Shown here in pieces: positions 1-10,440 of a stretch of 64,000 nucleotides of DNA (its first letter is position 1; each line of letters starts with the position of its first letter). The notes under the pieces were generated by a model. That model had not been told where the DNA came from. It ran no database searches and worked only from the letters and a program-made list of their open reading frames with translations. The stretch comes from Prorocentrum cordatum (Eukaryota > Sar > Dinophyceae > Prorocentrales > Prorocentraceae): contig CAUYUJ010003603.1 of NCBI GenBank assembly GCA_963575745.1, positions 1 through 64,000 on the forward strand, given 5' to 3'. The position numbers and the translations under genes are program-made.

Positions 1-424
1 GGAGGTTGAGTTCCTGGTCGATGTTTGAGGCCGCTCGGTATGTGCAGACGTCGGGAGGGCCATTTCATACCACTCTGGAAGTTCAGGGGCTCTATTCATC
101 GGGTCTCGGGCTGCCCCAGTGGTTTATCCGGAGCGCGGGCCATGGACGCATCCAGGGCGTTCGTCCCGTGCGAAGTTCCGCAGACCGCGGCCAGCGGCTG
201 CCGGCAGCCGCTCCACATCCGCGGCTGCTCCGCGCTATCTGCCCAGACCTCCGACGCAGCTCCTCTTGTCTCGGGTGCGGGGCTCCTCTCTGAGGCCTGC
301 AGAGGCCCGCGGGGATCCCCAGGGACCTCAGAGTTCTCCAGGGACCTCTGGAGGGCGGGTGATGACGCGGGCCCCTTACGGAACTCTCGGCCTCATCCGC
401 GCCAAAGAATGTCAGGAGGAAGAA

Positions 425-600
425 AAGCGCAGACACAAGTAATCGTCGAGCCCCCGGGAAGATATGGCAATATGTGAAGTGGGAGGGAAGACGATCATGA
501 AGAAACATGGGAAGTATGGAGATTCTTGGGGTTCGTGTCTATTTACCTGTGTGTGTGTGTCCCTGGGCCCCTTTAGAGGAGAGGGTTTGGGAGGCCCCGG
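425..600 (+). repeat. Dispersed repeat family E, copy 1
   Basis: About 150 bp that recurs at 50765-50935 in the same order: an 'aatcgtcga-cccc' block, a 'gggaagtatgg' block, then a 'gtgtgtgtccctgggcccc' end. A shorter tail-only copy lies at 51560-51622. No coding content was recognised. The remaining sequence from 1 to about 1070 is GC-rich and shows only short overlapping open frames without domain-like sequence. Confidence 0.6.
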
Positions 601-1069
601 GGCGTGGACGTTCCCGGGCCCGCCAGCGGGGGCCGCGGAGTCGCGAGCGGGCGGGGGGCGCGCTCGGGGGGGGCAGGGGCTCAAAGGGGGGGAGCGCGTC
701 GACCCCCCGTCGCCCATTCGTCGCCCAGGGGCGGGGGCCCGACGGCTCCCCCCCCGCCCAGGAAGGCGCGGCTCCTTTCTCGGGGGCCTGTCTGCGAAGT
801 ATCGCCGAGTCAGGCTCGACGCTTCTCCCCACGAGCTGGTCCCCCCCCCCCGTCTATCCCCATTTACGCGAGCGAAGGAAAGCCCCATTGACGCACCCCC
901 TCCGGGGCACTCAAGTTCCTTCGGTTCGCACGAAGGTCTCGACAAGAAAGCGGGTCGACTGCCCGCTTACGTGATCAAGGCCGTGATCCGCCAGGAGTAC
1001 CACAATGGCGGCCCGAATAAGCCCTCGTGTCGGGTCGCCGCGTCCCCTCATGTTGCATTTCGTTGCCCA

Positions 1070-1215
1070 GGCTTCCGAGATGGGGCCAGAGTAGATAAGG
1101 TTGGTTGATCGAGGTGCATCGCCGAGGCATCGGTTTTCTGGAGCGTGATTTTCTCGATCCCGACGTCGTCGATGCATCTGCGATGCGGCTCGATCTTTGT
1201 GCCTTGTTCCCCTCT
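1070..1215. repeat. Foldback repeat family C, degenerate copy 1
   Basis: Begins with a 'gatggggcc-gagtagat' block and continues with stacked cgatgcatcg-like words and a 'gcggctcgatct' block. The same order is found at 42533-42665, 61651-61865 and 63050-63255. This copy has lost the right-hand inverted arm, so it is assigned by the internal words only. Confidence 0.45.
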
Positions 1216-1632
1216 GCACAATCCAGGAGGCCTCCAAGTGTGACTGCTTCGGGGCTGGCCAGCCCCAGCAAAAACGCCCTTCGTCATCTGTGTCGCGAGG
1301 CCCACCTGTTTGAGCCCCCAGGCAGCCGATACCGTGAGTTCTCCAACACACGGGGCACCCGTGCCTTCTCGACCCCCTTCCCAGGGTCCGCTCGTCCCAG
1401 GCCGTCTTCTGCCGGCCCCCGGGGACCGCCTGCGTTCCCTGGAGGGGCCCAGAAACGCCCCGCAGGAGACCGAGGACTGCGACACTTCTGCATTGATCTT
1501 CTCAAGGCGGATCCTTGGATCCCTCCCAGAGCGAGTCAATCTTGGGTGTTCGTTTCGGGATGCGTCCAGCCGTGGCGACGATGACCTCCAGAAGCATCAA
1601 CAAAAAATCCCAAAGTCGTCTGTTTCCTATGC

Positions 1633-1860
1633 ATTGTTTTGCCGATCGGCGCGGGCACTCGCACCCCCTCCCCCCCTCCCCCCCATGGAGTAGATCTTGG
1701 CTGTTTCTGGCGCGTGTTTCGAGCAGGTGGAGTCTCCCCAGTGGGGCGCACTGCTGCAAGCAGTTGCATTCAGCAGAGGTCCGGAGCCAGACCCCCCCCC
1801 CTAACCCCACCTTCCGCCCAGTGTCGAGTCGCCGAGAACGAGCAAAAACGTTCACACACG
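1633..1860 (+). repeat. Dispersed repeat family A, copy 1
   Basis: Starts with 'tgttttgccgatcggcgcgg', runs through a C-rich tract, 'ggagtagatcttggc', a block rich in gagtctcccc and cagaggtc, and ends near 'cgccgagaacgagcaaaaacg'. It aligns over about 220 bp with 2686-2907 and over its first ~110 bp with 16918-17030. All copies have the same orientation. It is noncoding as far as can be seen. Confidence 0.7.
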
Positions 1861-2685
1861 GGTCTGGGCCTGCGTCCCGTCTCCGAGGAGTTGGAGGTCT
1901 GGGCCTCCCTCGGGCGCGGCGGCCGGTGCTGCTGCGGCGGGCGGGCGGGCGGGCGGGGCGGCTCGCCCGGCGGTGGCCGCCGCGGGCTTTCTGCTCGTCG
2001 TGGGCGGCCTGGCGGAGGGCGGGCTCGGCAGCAGGGGCCCGGGGCTCGCGGTTGGGCCCGGCCGTCTCGGGCGGATGGCAACGGCTTGGCATCGCTCGAG
2101 CACGCGTTGTTTTTTCTCGAGGAAAAACGAGAGCAGAATAACCTCTAACCCTAATTACACGACGAAGACGTGGCCTCACTGAGGTCCCCGTCTTCGCATT
2201 AGGGATAGTAATTCTGGGCGGTTCGGTTCGGCAGATCTACAGAAACGACCCCCTATCCCTAATGTTTTTGGCCCTCCCAAATTCGGTCCCCCCCAAAACG
2301 GTTAGGGGTCCTGTTTTGGTTGGGGGGGAAGATCCTGAACCATCTTGCGAAAAATGAGCGCACGAAGCCCAAAAATGCGCGAGGAATGGGCGTCCGAGCG
2401 ATGGCAAGATGGAGGGGGTGACCCAAGTGGTGGGTGAAGGGAAAGGCCCCTGGAGGGGCTCTTCAGGGTCCCTGCTGGCTCCAGAAGAGGGGCCCTGGAG
2501 GCTCCCCTTGCCCCTTGGGGCCCTTTCCTTCACCTCCCGTGCAGGTCACGCCCCATTACCACCCGCCCGACCGTTCCCCCCTCGCCCAGGGGGCCGGGGC
2601 GGCGTGTGCCTAGGTCCGGGTGCCCGGGGGTGGGCGATCGCAAACATGGATCAAGGGGGCGTGGATTGGTGATAGTTTTTTATTT

Positions 2686-2907
2686 GTTGTTTTGCCGATC
2701 GGCGCGGGCCCCAGAACCCCCCCCTCCCCCCCCAATGGAGTAGATCTTGGCCGCTTTTTGGCGCCTGTTTCGAGCGGGTGGAGTCTCCCCCAGAGGCAGC
2801 ACTCTTGCAAACAATCGCACTAAGCAGAGGTCTGGAGCCAGACCACCCCTCCCCCCCCTTTTATGCCCAATGTCGAAACGCCGAATAAAGAAAACGCTCA
2901 CCTTGCG
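2686..2907 (+). repeat. Dispersed repeat family A, copy 2
   Basis: Second, nearly full-length copy of the element at 1633-1860, with the same order of blocks (gccgatcggcgcgg, C-rich tract, agtagatcttggc, gtggagtctccc, gcagaggtctggagccagac). Divergence is visible but moderate. It is followed directly by a copy of family B. Confidence 0.7.
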
Positions 2908-2914
2908 ACGGGTC

Positions 2915-3015
2915 CCGATTCCATGGGAAATCGCGGACTTCCGCCGCCGAGCGAGGCGGCGCCGGCCGCATTCTGGGAAGAGCACCTCCCCCGATCCAGG
3001 GATTGCGAAGGCCTT
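2915..3015 (+). repeat. Dispersed repeat family B, copy 1
   Basis: About 100 bp around 'ccatgggaaatcgcg', 'ttccgccgccgagcgaggcg' and 'cctcccccgatcca'. The same order occurs at 11155-11250. A short tail of the same family, containing 'ccaaatccatggatcgctaa', is at 5810-5880. Just upstream (2635-2672) is a piece with 'gatcgcaaacatgg' that forms the left end of the 11.1-kb copy. Confidence 0.6.
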
Positions 3016-3282
3016 ACGGCCGGTGCCGCCGACCCTAAAGACGACGAAGATGAGAGGGAAGGGGGGTGTGGAGGGGGAGGATATGAGATATGAGATACCG
3101 AGGGACACAGTGTCCCGCCTTCGCGACAGCACGGGGCCCCCGCAGGCCTCCAGGGTCCCCAAGGGCCCCCAGGGCCACGCAGGGTCTCGGAGCTGGGCCA
3201 CCTTCGGGATGGCCTCCGATCGCGCGCCAGCCTCAAGTGGTCCTCGAAGCAGCACGCGTACTTGAGACCCACTGCAGCACGT

Positions 3283-3567
3283 TCACCTCCATCTCGATGG
3301 GTTACCCACCGCACGCGGGCCGAAGTGCTCGTACAGAGGGTCGTCAGCGCTCTCCCCGCTCCCGCTCTCGTCGCTGTCCTCCTGCTCGAAGGACTGGAGC
3401 TGGCGGGCACGATCCCGCAGAGCAGCAGTAGCGCGTCGGTCGCGACGATGCCCGCCATGCTTGAGGATCGTGGTGTCCAGCAGCGGTGGAGGCAAGGTGC
3501 GCGGGAGCAGCCAGCTAGGCGGGCGCCGCTCGGCCTCGACGTTCTGATCGTCAAGGCACTGCAGGCA
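3283..3567 (-). pseudogene. In-frame 3' continuation of the spliced-leader retrogene after a TAA stop
   Basis: After the TAA at 3568-3570 the same minus-strand frame stays open for about 95 further codons to 3283. It encodes a hydrophilic tail with an acidic patch (QEDSDESGSGESADD). The unbroken frame and protein-like composition suggest that the TAA is a nonsense mutation in a once longer protein. The alternative is that the stop is original and this is GC-rich 3' UTR that happens to be open. No poly(A) tract marks the end. Confidence 0.4.
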
Positions 3568-5115
3568 TTAGCACAGCGCCGCGTGGCGCATCCCGCGGGG
3601 CTGCTGGTATGTCCTGCGCGAGCCGTCTGGCAAGGTCGTCGAAATGGCATGGCCACGGATGACCTCGACCATTTCTTGCCAGCACGTCTCATTGGCGTCG
3701 GTGACCACATTTTTGAAATCCTGCTTGAGCTCCGTGTGGTCGCCGATCTTGGCCGCCAGCACCGCGTCAGCCTGGCGATCTTGCCGCTCCAGCAGTGGCC
3801 ATGTGGCCGCAGGGCCCTCTGACCCCAGGGCAGGGCGGGAGGACACCGCCGCGGCGCGCGCCAGGCGCGCGGCCTCGGCCACAGTGTCAGCCAGCCTGGC
3901 CGCAGCGCGCTTGAGGTGGGCGTCCCCGTCGGCGAACTCCTGAGACCCCGTGTGGTCGTCGCCGACGTGCCCAGGTCCCATCCTGCCGTCTACCGAGGAC
4001 TGCGTCTCGGCACTGCAGGGACCCCGCCGTCTACCGAGGACTGCGTCTCGGCACGGCGAGGGATTCGTAGGGCCCATCCTGCCGTCTACCGAGGACTGCG
4101 TCTCGGCACTGCAGGGACCCCGCCGTATACCGAGGACAGTGTCTCGGCACGGCGGGGAGTTTTGTGTGGTGCCTCCAGGCTCCTGATGAGCAGCACCTGG
4201 AATACCAGTGGCGAGATGAACAGCTCCGCGAAACCCTTCAGCGTGAGGCTGACCTTGAAGATCAGCGCCAGAAACCTCACCAGCGCAGTAGCCTCCGCTA
4301 AGGACTGCCGCGGGGTGGGCTGTCAGATAGACGGCGACCGCAGCACTGCACGCGGCTGCCGGCGGCGGTGGCTCGGCCGTGCAGGCCGTGGCATCGCCGT
4401 CCTCCTCGATGGTCACGTCGAGCTCCGCGTCGTCGCAGGACTCCTCATGGAATCCCGTCTCGCACTCTGTCGCCTGGCCCTCTTGGACGAAGGGCGCGAC
4501 CGTATCCAGCTGGATTGGCACCTGGTCCTCGCAGTAGTCGGGCGCGATTGCGCCGAGGAGGCCGAGGGGGACGAATACAGGCGCCTCCGCCCGCAGCACA
4601 CTCCCGTGTGGCAGCCCAGCCGTATCCACCTTGACTGTGCTCGCCACAACATCAGCTACGCAAATCTCGACCACGCAATCCACTGCAGCCGAAGGCGTCG
4701 CTGCAAGAAGCGGCTGGTGCCTCGCTTTGTCGCCGTCGCTCTTTATCTCCATGCCTCTGTGCACGAAGTCTGTGTCCACGTCGAGCGTCTTGGCCACCGC
4801 GCGCAGTGCATCGCCCAACCGATGCATGTGGCGGCCAAGGGCGACGTCAGCCCTGTGGTGCAGCAGCAGCGCCCTGCCGAGGCTGACGAGGCGATCCTCA
4901 AGGGCGGCCGCCAGGTCCGTGGGGGGAGCCAGCACCGCCACCGCAGCAGCGGCAGCAGCCGTCGCCGTGGCCCCGTCCCGCTCCAGGGCTCGCTCCCTGC
5001 GCAGCCTGCGCGCAAGCGTGGCCGCCGAGCGTCGAGCCCAGGCCTGCCCGCAACGTGGCCCTGCTCCAGACATCGCCCCAGAGGGCGCCGCCCGAGGGCC
5101 TCCCGCAACCATCAT
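3568..5115 (-). CDS. Retroposed host gene of unknown function (515 codons), probably decaying
   Basis: The frame runs from an ATG-ATG pair (first ATG complement 5113-5115) to the TAA at 3568-3570. This start is chosen because it is the first ATG downstream of the relict spliced leader at 5151-5172, leaving a 35-nt leader. The N-terminal third is Ala/Arg-rich and probably helical; the middle is acidic with several Cys (ECETGFHEESCDDAELD). The last ~110 residues read like ordinary protein (KQDFKNVVTDANETCWQEM). No family is recognised. Damage signs: from about 4280 to 4160 another frame gives a more protein-like hydrophobic stretch (RFLALIFKVSLTLKGF), suggesting a frameshift near 4290; a tandem repeat occupies 3975-4165; the frame continues past the stop. 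The sequence is contiguous over 1.5 kb with no intron evident, as expected of a retrocopy. Expression is unproven. Confidence 0.5.
   Translation of the reverse strand: MMVAGGPRAAPSGAMSGAGPRCGQAWARRSAATLARRLRRERALERDGATATAAAAAAVAVLAPPTDLAAALEDRLVSLGRALLLHHRADVALGRHMHRLGDALRAVAKTLDVDTDFVHRGMEIKSDGDKARHQPLLAATPSAAVDCVVEICVADVVASTVKVDTAGLPHGSVLRAEAPVFVPLGLLGAIAPDYCEDQVPIQLDTVAPFVQEGQATECETGFHEESCDDAELDVTIEEDGDATACTAEPPPPAAACSAAVAVYLTAHPAAVLSGGYCAGEVSGADLQGQPHAEGFRGAVHLATGIPGAAHQEPGGTTQNSPPCRDTVLGIRRGPCSAETQSSVDGRMGPTNPSPCRDAVLGRRRGPCSAETQSSVDGRMGPGHVGDDHTGSQEFADGDAHLKRAAARLADTVAEAARLARAAAVSSRPALGSEGPAATWPLLERQDRQADAVLAAKIGDHTELKQDFKNVVTDANETCWQEMVEVIRGHAISTTLPDGSRRTYQQPRGMRHAALC
3975..4165. repeat. 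Tandem repeat inside the retrogene
   Basis: Four subunits built on 'taccgaggactgcgtctcgg', arranged as two ~95-bp higher-order units that each pair an 'actgcag' ending with an 'acggcg' ending. On the minus strand it reads as two copies of PCSAETQSSVDGRMGP with intervening CRDxVLG blocks. It separates the two protein-like parts of the retrogene and looks like an insertion or local expansion. Confidence 0.7.
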
Positions 5116-5150
5116 GCCCGAACCGCGCGCCAGGGGGGATTCGAGCCAGG

Positions 5151-5172
5151 CTTGAGCCAAAATGGCTACGGC
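5151..5172 (-). other. Relict dinoflagellate spliced leader (DinoSL)
   Basis: Read on the minus strand this is G followed by CCGTAGCCATTTTGGCTC and AAG, matching the published dinoflagellate consensus (D-CCGTAGCCATTTTGG...CAAG, D = A/G/T) at all 22 positions. It is directly followed by a 35-nt leader and an ATG. A genomic spliced leader upstream of a coding frame is the established mark of a trans-spliced mRNA that was reverse-transcribed and reinserted. A spliced-leader RNA gene is less likely, because the leader is not followed by the expected GT donor: the next minus-strand bases are CC. Confidence 0.9.
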
Positions 5173-5330
5173 GTGTGGAGGGGGAGGAGGTGGAGTGGCA
5201 GGAGGAGGAGGAGCAGGAGGAGGAAGTGGTGCAGGAGGTGAATCAGGGAGGAGGAGGGGGGAAGGAGGAGAAGGAAGAGGAGGAGGAGGAGGAGAAGGAG
5301 GGGAGGAGTCTCTTGGAGCCTTGGTGGGGG
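5172..5330. repeat. (GGA)n-rich purine tract
   Basis: Imperfect gga/aga trinucleotide repeat, with purines on the plus strand, abutting the spliced leader. The minus-strand frame of the retrogene stays open through it as Pro/Ser runs, which is an artefact of composition and not part of the gene. From about 5330 to 5500 it passes into degenerate 'cttggagcc/gtcttggggcc' repeats. Confidence 0.75.
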
Positions 5331-5944
5331 TGTTCTTGGAGCCTTGGAGCCTCTTGGAGCCTTGGAGAGCTCCTGGGACGTCTAGGAGGCTTCTTGGATC
5401 GTCTTGGGGCCATCTTGGCCGTGCTGGGCCGATCTTTGAGCGACGCTGGGCTCTTGTGGGTAATCTTGGGATCCATCTTCGGCATTCTGGGTTCTTTTTG
5501 GGGCTGTTCGATATGTCGGGGCCGTCCGGGGGAAAACGAAACTGGGTGGCGACGCCCCCTGGGACCCCCTCCGGACCCCCTCTGGGACCCCCCCCCGCGG
5601 GGAAGGGATCAAAGGGAAGGGGCTTCCCTTCGACTCCAATTACGGCGTTGTGCAATTTCGCTTTGGATGGCACGCTTGAGGAGGGCCCAAGGAAAGTGAC
5701 GAGGGACAACGGACACGGCGAGGAGACGAGTGTTACGACGACGAAGACGACGAGGAGACGACGGAGACGACAACTCGAACGGAGAAGCCCCTCGCACACG
5801 CCGACAGGGTCGGCGGATTTGGCGACCGCGCCCCAAATCCATGGATCGCTAACCCACGTTTGCGCGCCCCGAACAGGGGTGGGCCTGGCCAGGGACCTGC
5901 GCAGGTGCAGAGAGAGAGAGAGAGTCGGTTCTGCTCGACACCGG

Positions 5945-6115
5945 TATGTGTGTGTGTGTGTGTGCGAATGTGTGTGTGTGTGTGTCTGTGTGTGTGTGTC
6001 TATGTGTGTGTGTGTGTGTGTCTGTGTTTGTCTGTGTGTGTCTGTGTGTGTGTGTCTGCGTGTGTGTCTGTGTGTCTGTGTGTGTCTGTGTGTCTGTGTG
6101 TCTGTGTGTGTGTTG
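5945..6115. repeat. (TG)n microsatellite
   Basis: Long TG/CA dinucleotide tract with scattered tcTG interruptions (tgtgtctgtg). Open frames across it are artefacts. Confidence 0.95.
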
Positions 6116-7250
6116 CTCCTCGCGCGGGCACGGCCCGGGGTGTCTCGCCCGCGCCGCGTTCTCGCACCCCTCCCTCGGGGATGCTCGAGGATCGAGGAGC
6201 TTCGAGGAGGTTTGAGGATTGAGGAGGTTCTCGCTCTCGCCCTCGAGGAGGTTCGAGCATCGAGGTTTCTGGACGTCTTCCTCACTCTCGTGCCTCTGGC
6301 GCGGCCTCTCTTCGCAGCGGCTGGGTCCCCATCGACGTACTGCTGGCCAAGCCGCGCGTTCCTGTTCTCGTCTCCCCTCCACTTGCCAGCACAGGTGGTA
6401 TAGTGCTCTGGAGGGGCCGGCGCCCCGGATCTTGTTCTTCAGACCCGTTCTGGCCACCCAGGGGTGCCTCCCAGTGCCAGTCCGATGGGCCGTTAGAAGC
6501 AGCTCAGCATGAGCACAAATGTCCCAGACCCAGGACTCATTTCCACCAGTGCTTGTTTCCAATTCCTACATTCGAGTAGGGGATGGACTACATCATTGAT
6601 TTAACCCAGAATTAGTTTTCTCGTCGAATCGAAGGAAAATCTGCAGAAGCCTCAGTAGATCTACCAGCATTCTAGGTTTTCGTCGTAGATTCGATGGGGA
6701 ATCAATTTAGGGGTACATCAATTCTGTAGTCGATCCCCTACTCGATATGTGGGGGGCTGTCGGGGAGGAGGAGGAGGAGGAGCAGCAGGATCGATCTGTG
6801 TTTTTGAGCGTCCTCTTGGAGCCCCATCGGCATCGGGAGACCGTGCGCCCGCTTCTCGCCCAGCCTCCCCGTCCCCCTCTCCTCTCCCCCCTGCCCACCC
6901 TTTATCTCCCTCGCGAAGTACGTCAACGTCGCGTCCTGACCACGTGACCCCTCCTCTCAGGGCCCCATCCTCTGCCCACGCTGCAGCGCGAACACCATAT
7001 TGTCACCAAAATCAGTCACGCTGCACAACAAATCATAGGATACATCGATATTTGAAGTTTTGTGTCAAACGGGGTCAGGCGAGAGATGAGGGTCGTTTTC
7101 ATAACGTGTAATTATTGATGGGACGTGGCGGGCGGGCTCGAGCAAGCGGAGGGGAAGTTGAACATGAGGTGAAATGCGTCCCTTTTCAAGGAATCAGGCC
7201 TCATCATCTTCATCTACTTGTCTTCTCGCAAATTCGACCCGAGTATTCTC
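6116..7250. other. Intergenic sequence, no gene seen
   Basis: Mixed unique sequence with a few gga clusters (6768-6785) and short palindromic tcgagg words (6180-6260). An AT-richer patch at 6570-6740 contains repeated 'tagattcgat' words. No coding frame with protein-like composition or RNA gene was recognised. Confidence 0.5.
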
Positions 7251-7390
7251 TTCCATCTCCTTCTCTCTATCTCCCGCGTTATCTCTCTCTCTCTCTCTCG
7301 TTCTCTTTATGTATGTATTTGTTTCGCGTTCTCTCTCTCTCTCTCTATTTCTCTCTCTCTCTCTCTCCCTCTCTACCTCTCTATTCCCCT
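7250..7390. repeat. (TC)n microsatellite cluster
   Basis: Several blocks of ctctctct separated by short insertions, pyrimidines on the plus strand. The flanks to about 7620 remain pyrimidine-rich (cctcct, tcattc) without coding signal. Confidence 0.9.
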
Positions 7391-7769
7391 GTCATCTCTT
7401 GCGTTTTATCATCGATCCTGTCTCATACCTCTCTCATCGCTCTCTATCTCTACGTGATTATCCTCTGTCATATCTCCTCTCCCTCCTCTGCCCTCCTCTC
7501 ATTCTTCTCTGATCGTCATTACGTCGTATATGTCCTCCTCCTATTATCTTCTTGAGTAATGATTCATAGGTATCATATCCCCCCTGCCCATCCTTTCCTC
7601 ATCCTGTCGTATTCCTCATCCTTCTTACTCCTCATTCGTTCTCATGCTTCTACTCCCTCCTCGCCGCCCAGGCCAGACCCCCTGGGGTCCTCGGACTCTC
7701 GGACCGAATAAGTCCTGGAAAAAGGATGGACGACGTCTTTGGCACCTGACCATGCTCGCTTGACGCCGC

Positions 7770-8035
7770 CGCGTCGATGTCGTCCTCCTCGTCAATCTCG
7801 TCAGTCTCGTCGTCGTCGTCGTTTTCCTCATTGTCGCACCCGTCGTACTTCTCGTCGCCGTCCTCGTCGTCGCTGAGGTCGCCGTCGCCATCGTTGCCGC
7901 CGTCGCCCTCGTCACCATCAATATCGTCGTCGTCGTCGCACTCGTCGTTCCAGTCGTTCCAGTCGTCGTCGTCCTCGTCGCCGCACACGCCGCTTCGTCG
8001 CTGTCCTCGTCGCCCTCGTCGTCGCTCACGCCGCG
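7770..8035. repeat. (TCG)n trinucleotide repeat region
   Basis: Imperfect tcg/gtc trinucleotide repeat that translates to Ser runs in one frame and Asp/Glu-rich runs on the opposite strand. The apparent acidic protein (minus strand, about 7650-8225) owes its composition to the repeat. Its flanks carry nothing recognisable, so no gene is called. Confidence 0.75.
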
Positions 8036-8699
8036 CCCGAGGCCGCCGCGCTGGCCGCCGCCGCGGCCGGCGCCCTGCGGCGGTCGCGCGCGCGGCGGGC
8101 TGGCGATCGGCCTCGCCGCCACCATCATCACCGCCGTCGTCGCCGACGTTACCGAGGTAGGTCGTCGCCGTCAGCACTGTTTCCGGAGCTTGGGCCCCCC
8201 GCCCCATCCACCCCTTCGTCGCCACGGCACGACTGGGCGCGGCTGGGAGAGCGAGTCACGACGGTGCCCACGTTGTGTCCGAGGATTGGTTGTGAGCGGG
8301 TGCTCGCACCATCTCCTCAGCTTCTCCTGCCCCCTCCCTCTGTCATCACCCACATGGCTAGCTGCACTGTTCGAGCACGCACACAGCGAAGCCTCGCGTC
8401 GCATCATCAACTTTCGCCGCCTCATCATTCCTCCCCCCTCGTCCGCGTCCTGGACCTCGTCGTCTTCCCGGTCTTCCTGCGCCCTCGCTCTCTTCGCTCG
8501 TCCTGTTTGGCAGTCATCGGCCTCGCCGTCCTCCCTCCTCCTCATCCTCCTTGCCTTCGTGCTCATCCTTCTCCTCCTCCTCCTCCTTTGTCCTCTTTCT
8601 TCCCCGAAGTCCTTTTTCTCCTCCCCCTTATCCTCCCCCCTATGTTCCTCCGCCGCCCCCGCCTCTCCCCCCTCCGCCTCCTCCGCCCCCGCTTCCCTG

Positions 8700-8925
8700 C
8701 GGTAGGTTCACTCGGCGATGGCGCGACGGCGACGCTGGCGAAGGTGCTCAAGGTTGAATTCCGCACGATAGGGCGACGCCGAAGCACCGAGGGACACGGT
8801 AACGCCGCAGGACCCGACGGGATTCAATTTTGAACGATCGGGGCCGCGATCGATTCAAGGTTGGACGCTCGACGCGGTGTCAAACACCTGTACGCGCGTC
8901 GACGCCAGGCGAACCTGCCGCACTC
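8700..8925 (+). repeat. Dispersed repeat family G, copy 1
   Basis: Shares order and words with 52400-52590: 'cggtaggttc', a 'tcaaggttgaa' palindromic block, 'ttgaacgatc', 'gcggtgtca' and 'gcgaacctg'. Both copies contain self-complementary ttcaa...ttgaa words that could form small hairpins. No coding role is seen. Confidence 0.55.
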
Positions 8926-9024
8926 ACCTTCCCCCCTTACTTCCCCTCTCCCCCTCTCCCTGACATCTGCACGGCCCCCGGCCCTTCTCCTGCCAGAGCA
9001 GGGGGGAGGGGCACCAGTGAGGCC

Positions 9025-9044
9025 GACGAGGACGACGACGACGA

Positions 9045-9079
<35 letters not shown>

Positions 9080-9900
9080 ACGCCTCCGCTGACGACGACG
9101 ACGACGACGACGACGCGGCGGCGGCGGCGGCTTCCTTCGAGGCCTCCGTGGGCGGCGGCGCGTCCGCCGCGGAGCTGGTGTCGGCCCTGCCGCCGGCGGG
9201 CGTAGCCGGGGGCGGCGGCGCGGCGCTGTTGCTGGTCGAAGCCGCGCGCTTGCGCTCGTTCGACGCCGAGTGGCGACGGCGAGGGCTCGGCGAGGGCGAC
9301 CTCGACGTCGACGACGAGGAGGGCTGTGTCGGCGTGACGGTGGCGAGAACGATTGCTGCGTCGACGGCGCCATCGACGACCAGGACGACGACGACGACGA
9401 CGACGACGACAGCCGCGAGGACAAGGACAACGACGGCGGCCACCTGGTCAACGACGTCAACGACAGCGAGCGCGCGCGCGCGCGCTCGCTCAACGACGAG
9501 GGACGTGCGGTTTCGCTGTCCGGTTGCGTGCCGCCGATCTATCGGCGACGTATCGCCGATTCCAGGTCCACATTTCCCCCCTGGGCCAAATCCTCCCTCT
9601 CGTTGCCCCTCAGACGAGGAGGGCCGCAACGACGGCGAGGACGACCGCGCTGTCGACGGTGCCCTCGACGACCTCGACCGCGAGGGCGATCACGACAGTC
9701 ACGAGGACGAGGACTACAACGACTGAGGCGGCGGGGACCTCGTCAGCGACGGCCTCGGCGACGACGACGACCAGGACAACGACGAGGGACCTCGATGACA
9801 AGGACGACAGCGACGACGAGGACGATTTCGACGAGGACGGCGGCGGCGTTGTCGACGACGACGGCTACGGCGGCGCATGATTTCACCGAGCAGATGCCAG
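9025..9900. repeat. (GAC)n trinucleotide repeat region
   Basis: Runs of gac/cga triplets at 9029-9116, 9376-9410 and scattered to 9880, interrupted by GC-rich spacers. All six frames give homopolymer-like proteins (Asp/Ala, Arg, Thr, or Ser and Val on the complement), so the long frames here are rejected as genes. At 9532-9572 a 'tatcggcga...tcgccgat' block resembles words of family C. Confidence 0.8.
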
Positions 9901-10392
9901 CTGTTTCCATGCACCCGACGACTATACAGCAACACCAGGGACCCCGATGACCGTGGCCTGGCCAGTCTGAGTGAGATAGGGATCTCAACGCGTACGCATG
10001 GTTCATCCATCATATTCGACCTCTTTGGGCCGTTTAAGGGTCTGTTGGCGTCAACAAAAATATTTCTGCGAGGGTGGAAAGCCGATCGATCTTAGGGAGA
10101 GCCTCGGGATCTGCTACCTCCAGGGCCAGAGCCGATGTGCACAGAAGGCGCTCCACCTCAATCGGCTACGCGTAAAAGTGACCCTTCGCCAGAGTGTCCT
10201 GTGGTGCTTGTCCACAGGGTCTCCCTAGTGTTATCTTGCGCGCTTCGATTTGACCCCTCCGCGTCCCGCTGGAGCCGCGCACTGTTGCCTGTGGTCACTC
10301 CAGCGTTTAGCCGAAGAGAGAGCCTCGAGGTCGAGGGGGTGACACCTTGCCCCCGGCGGGGGCCGGCGGAAGTCGAAGTCGAGGGCGGGTCC

Positions 10393-10440
10393 TCCTCCTC
10401 CTCCTCCTCCTCCTTCTTTTCCTCCTCCTCCTCCTCCTGG
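10393..10440. repeat. (TCC)n repeat
   Basis: Short cct/tcc trinucleotide run. At 10512-10580 it is followed by a separate 10-bp tandem repeat, gggtcgcggg/ccgggtcgcg, repeated about six times. Confidence 0.85.

Noticed and set aside
3916-5241. 441-codon plus-strand frame
   Set aside because: It is antisense to the retrogene, has Arg-rich shadow composition and no leader or domain.
5116-6285. Upstream part of the 905-codon minus-strand frame
   Set aside because: It runs through a (TG)n tract, a family B piece and a purine tract, upstream of the spliced leader where an mRNA would begin. Only the part downstream of the leader is kept.
8830-9950. Asp-rich or Arg-rich frames of up to 298 codons
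   Set aside because: The (GAC)n repeat keeps all frames open; no non-repetitive domain is present.
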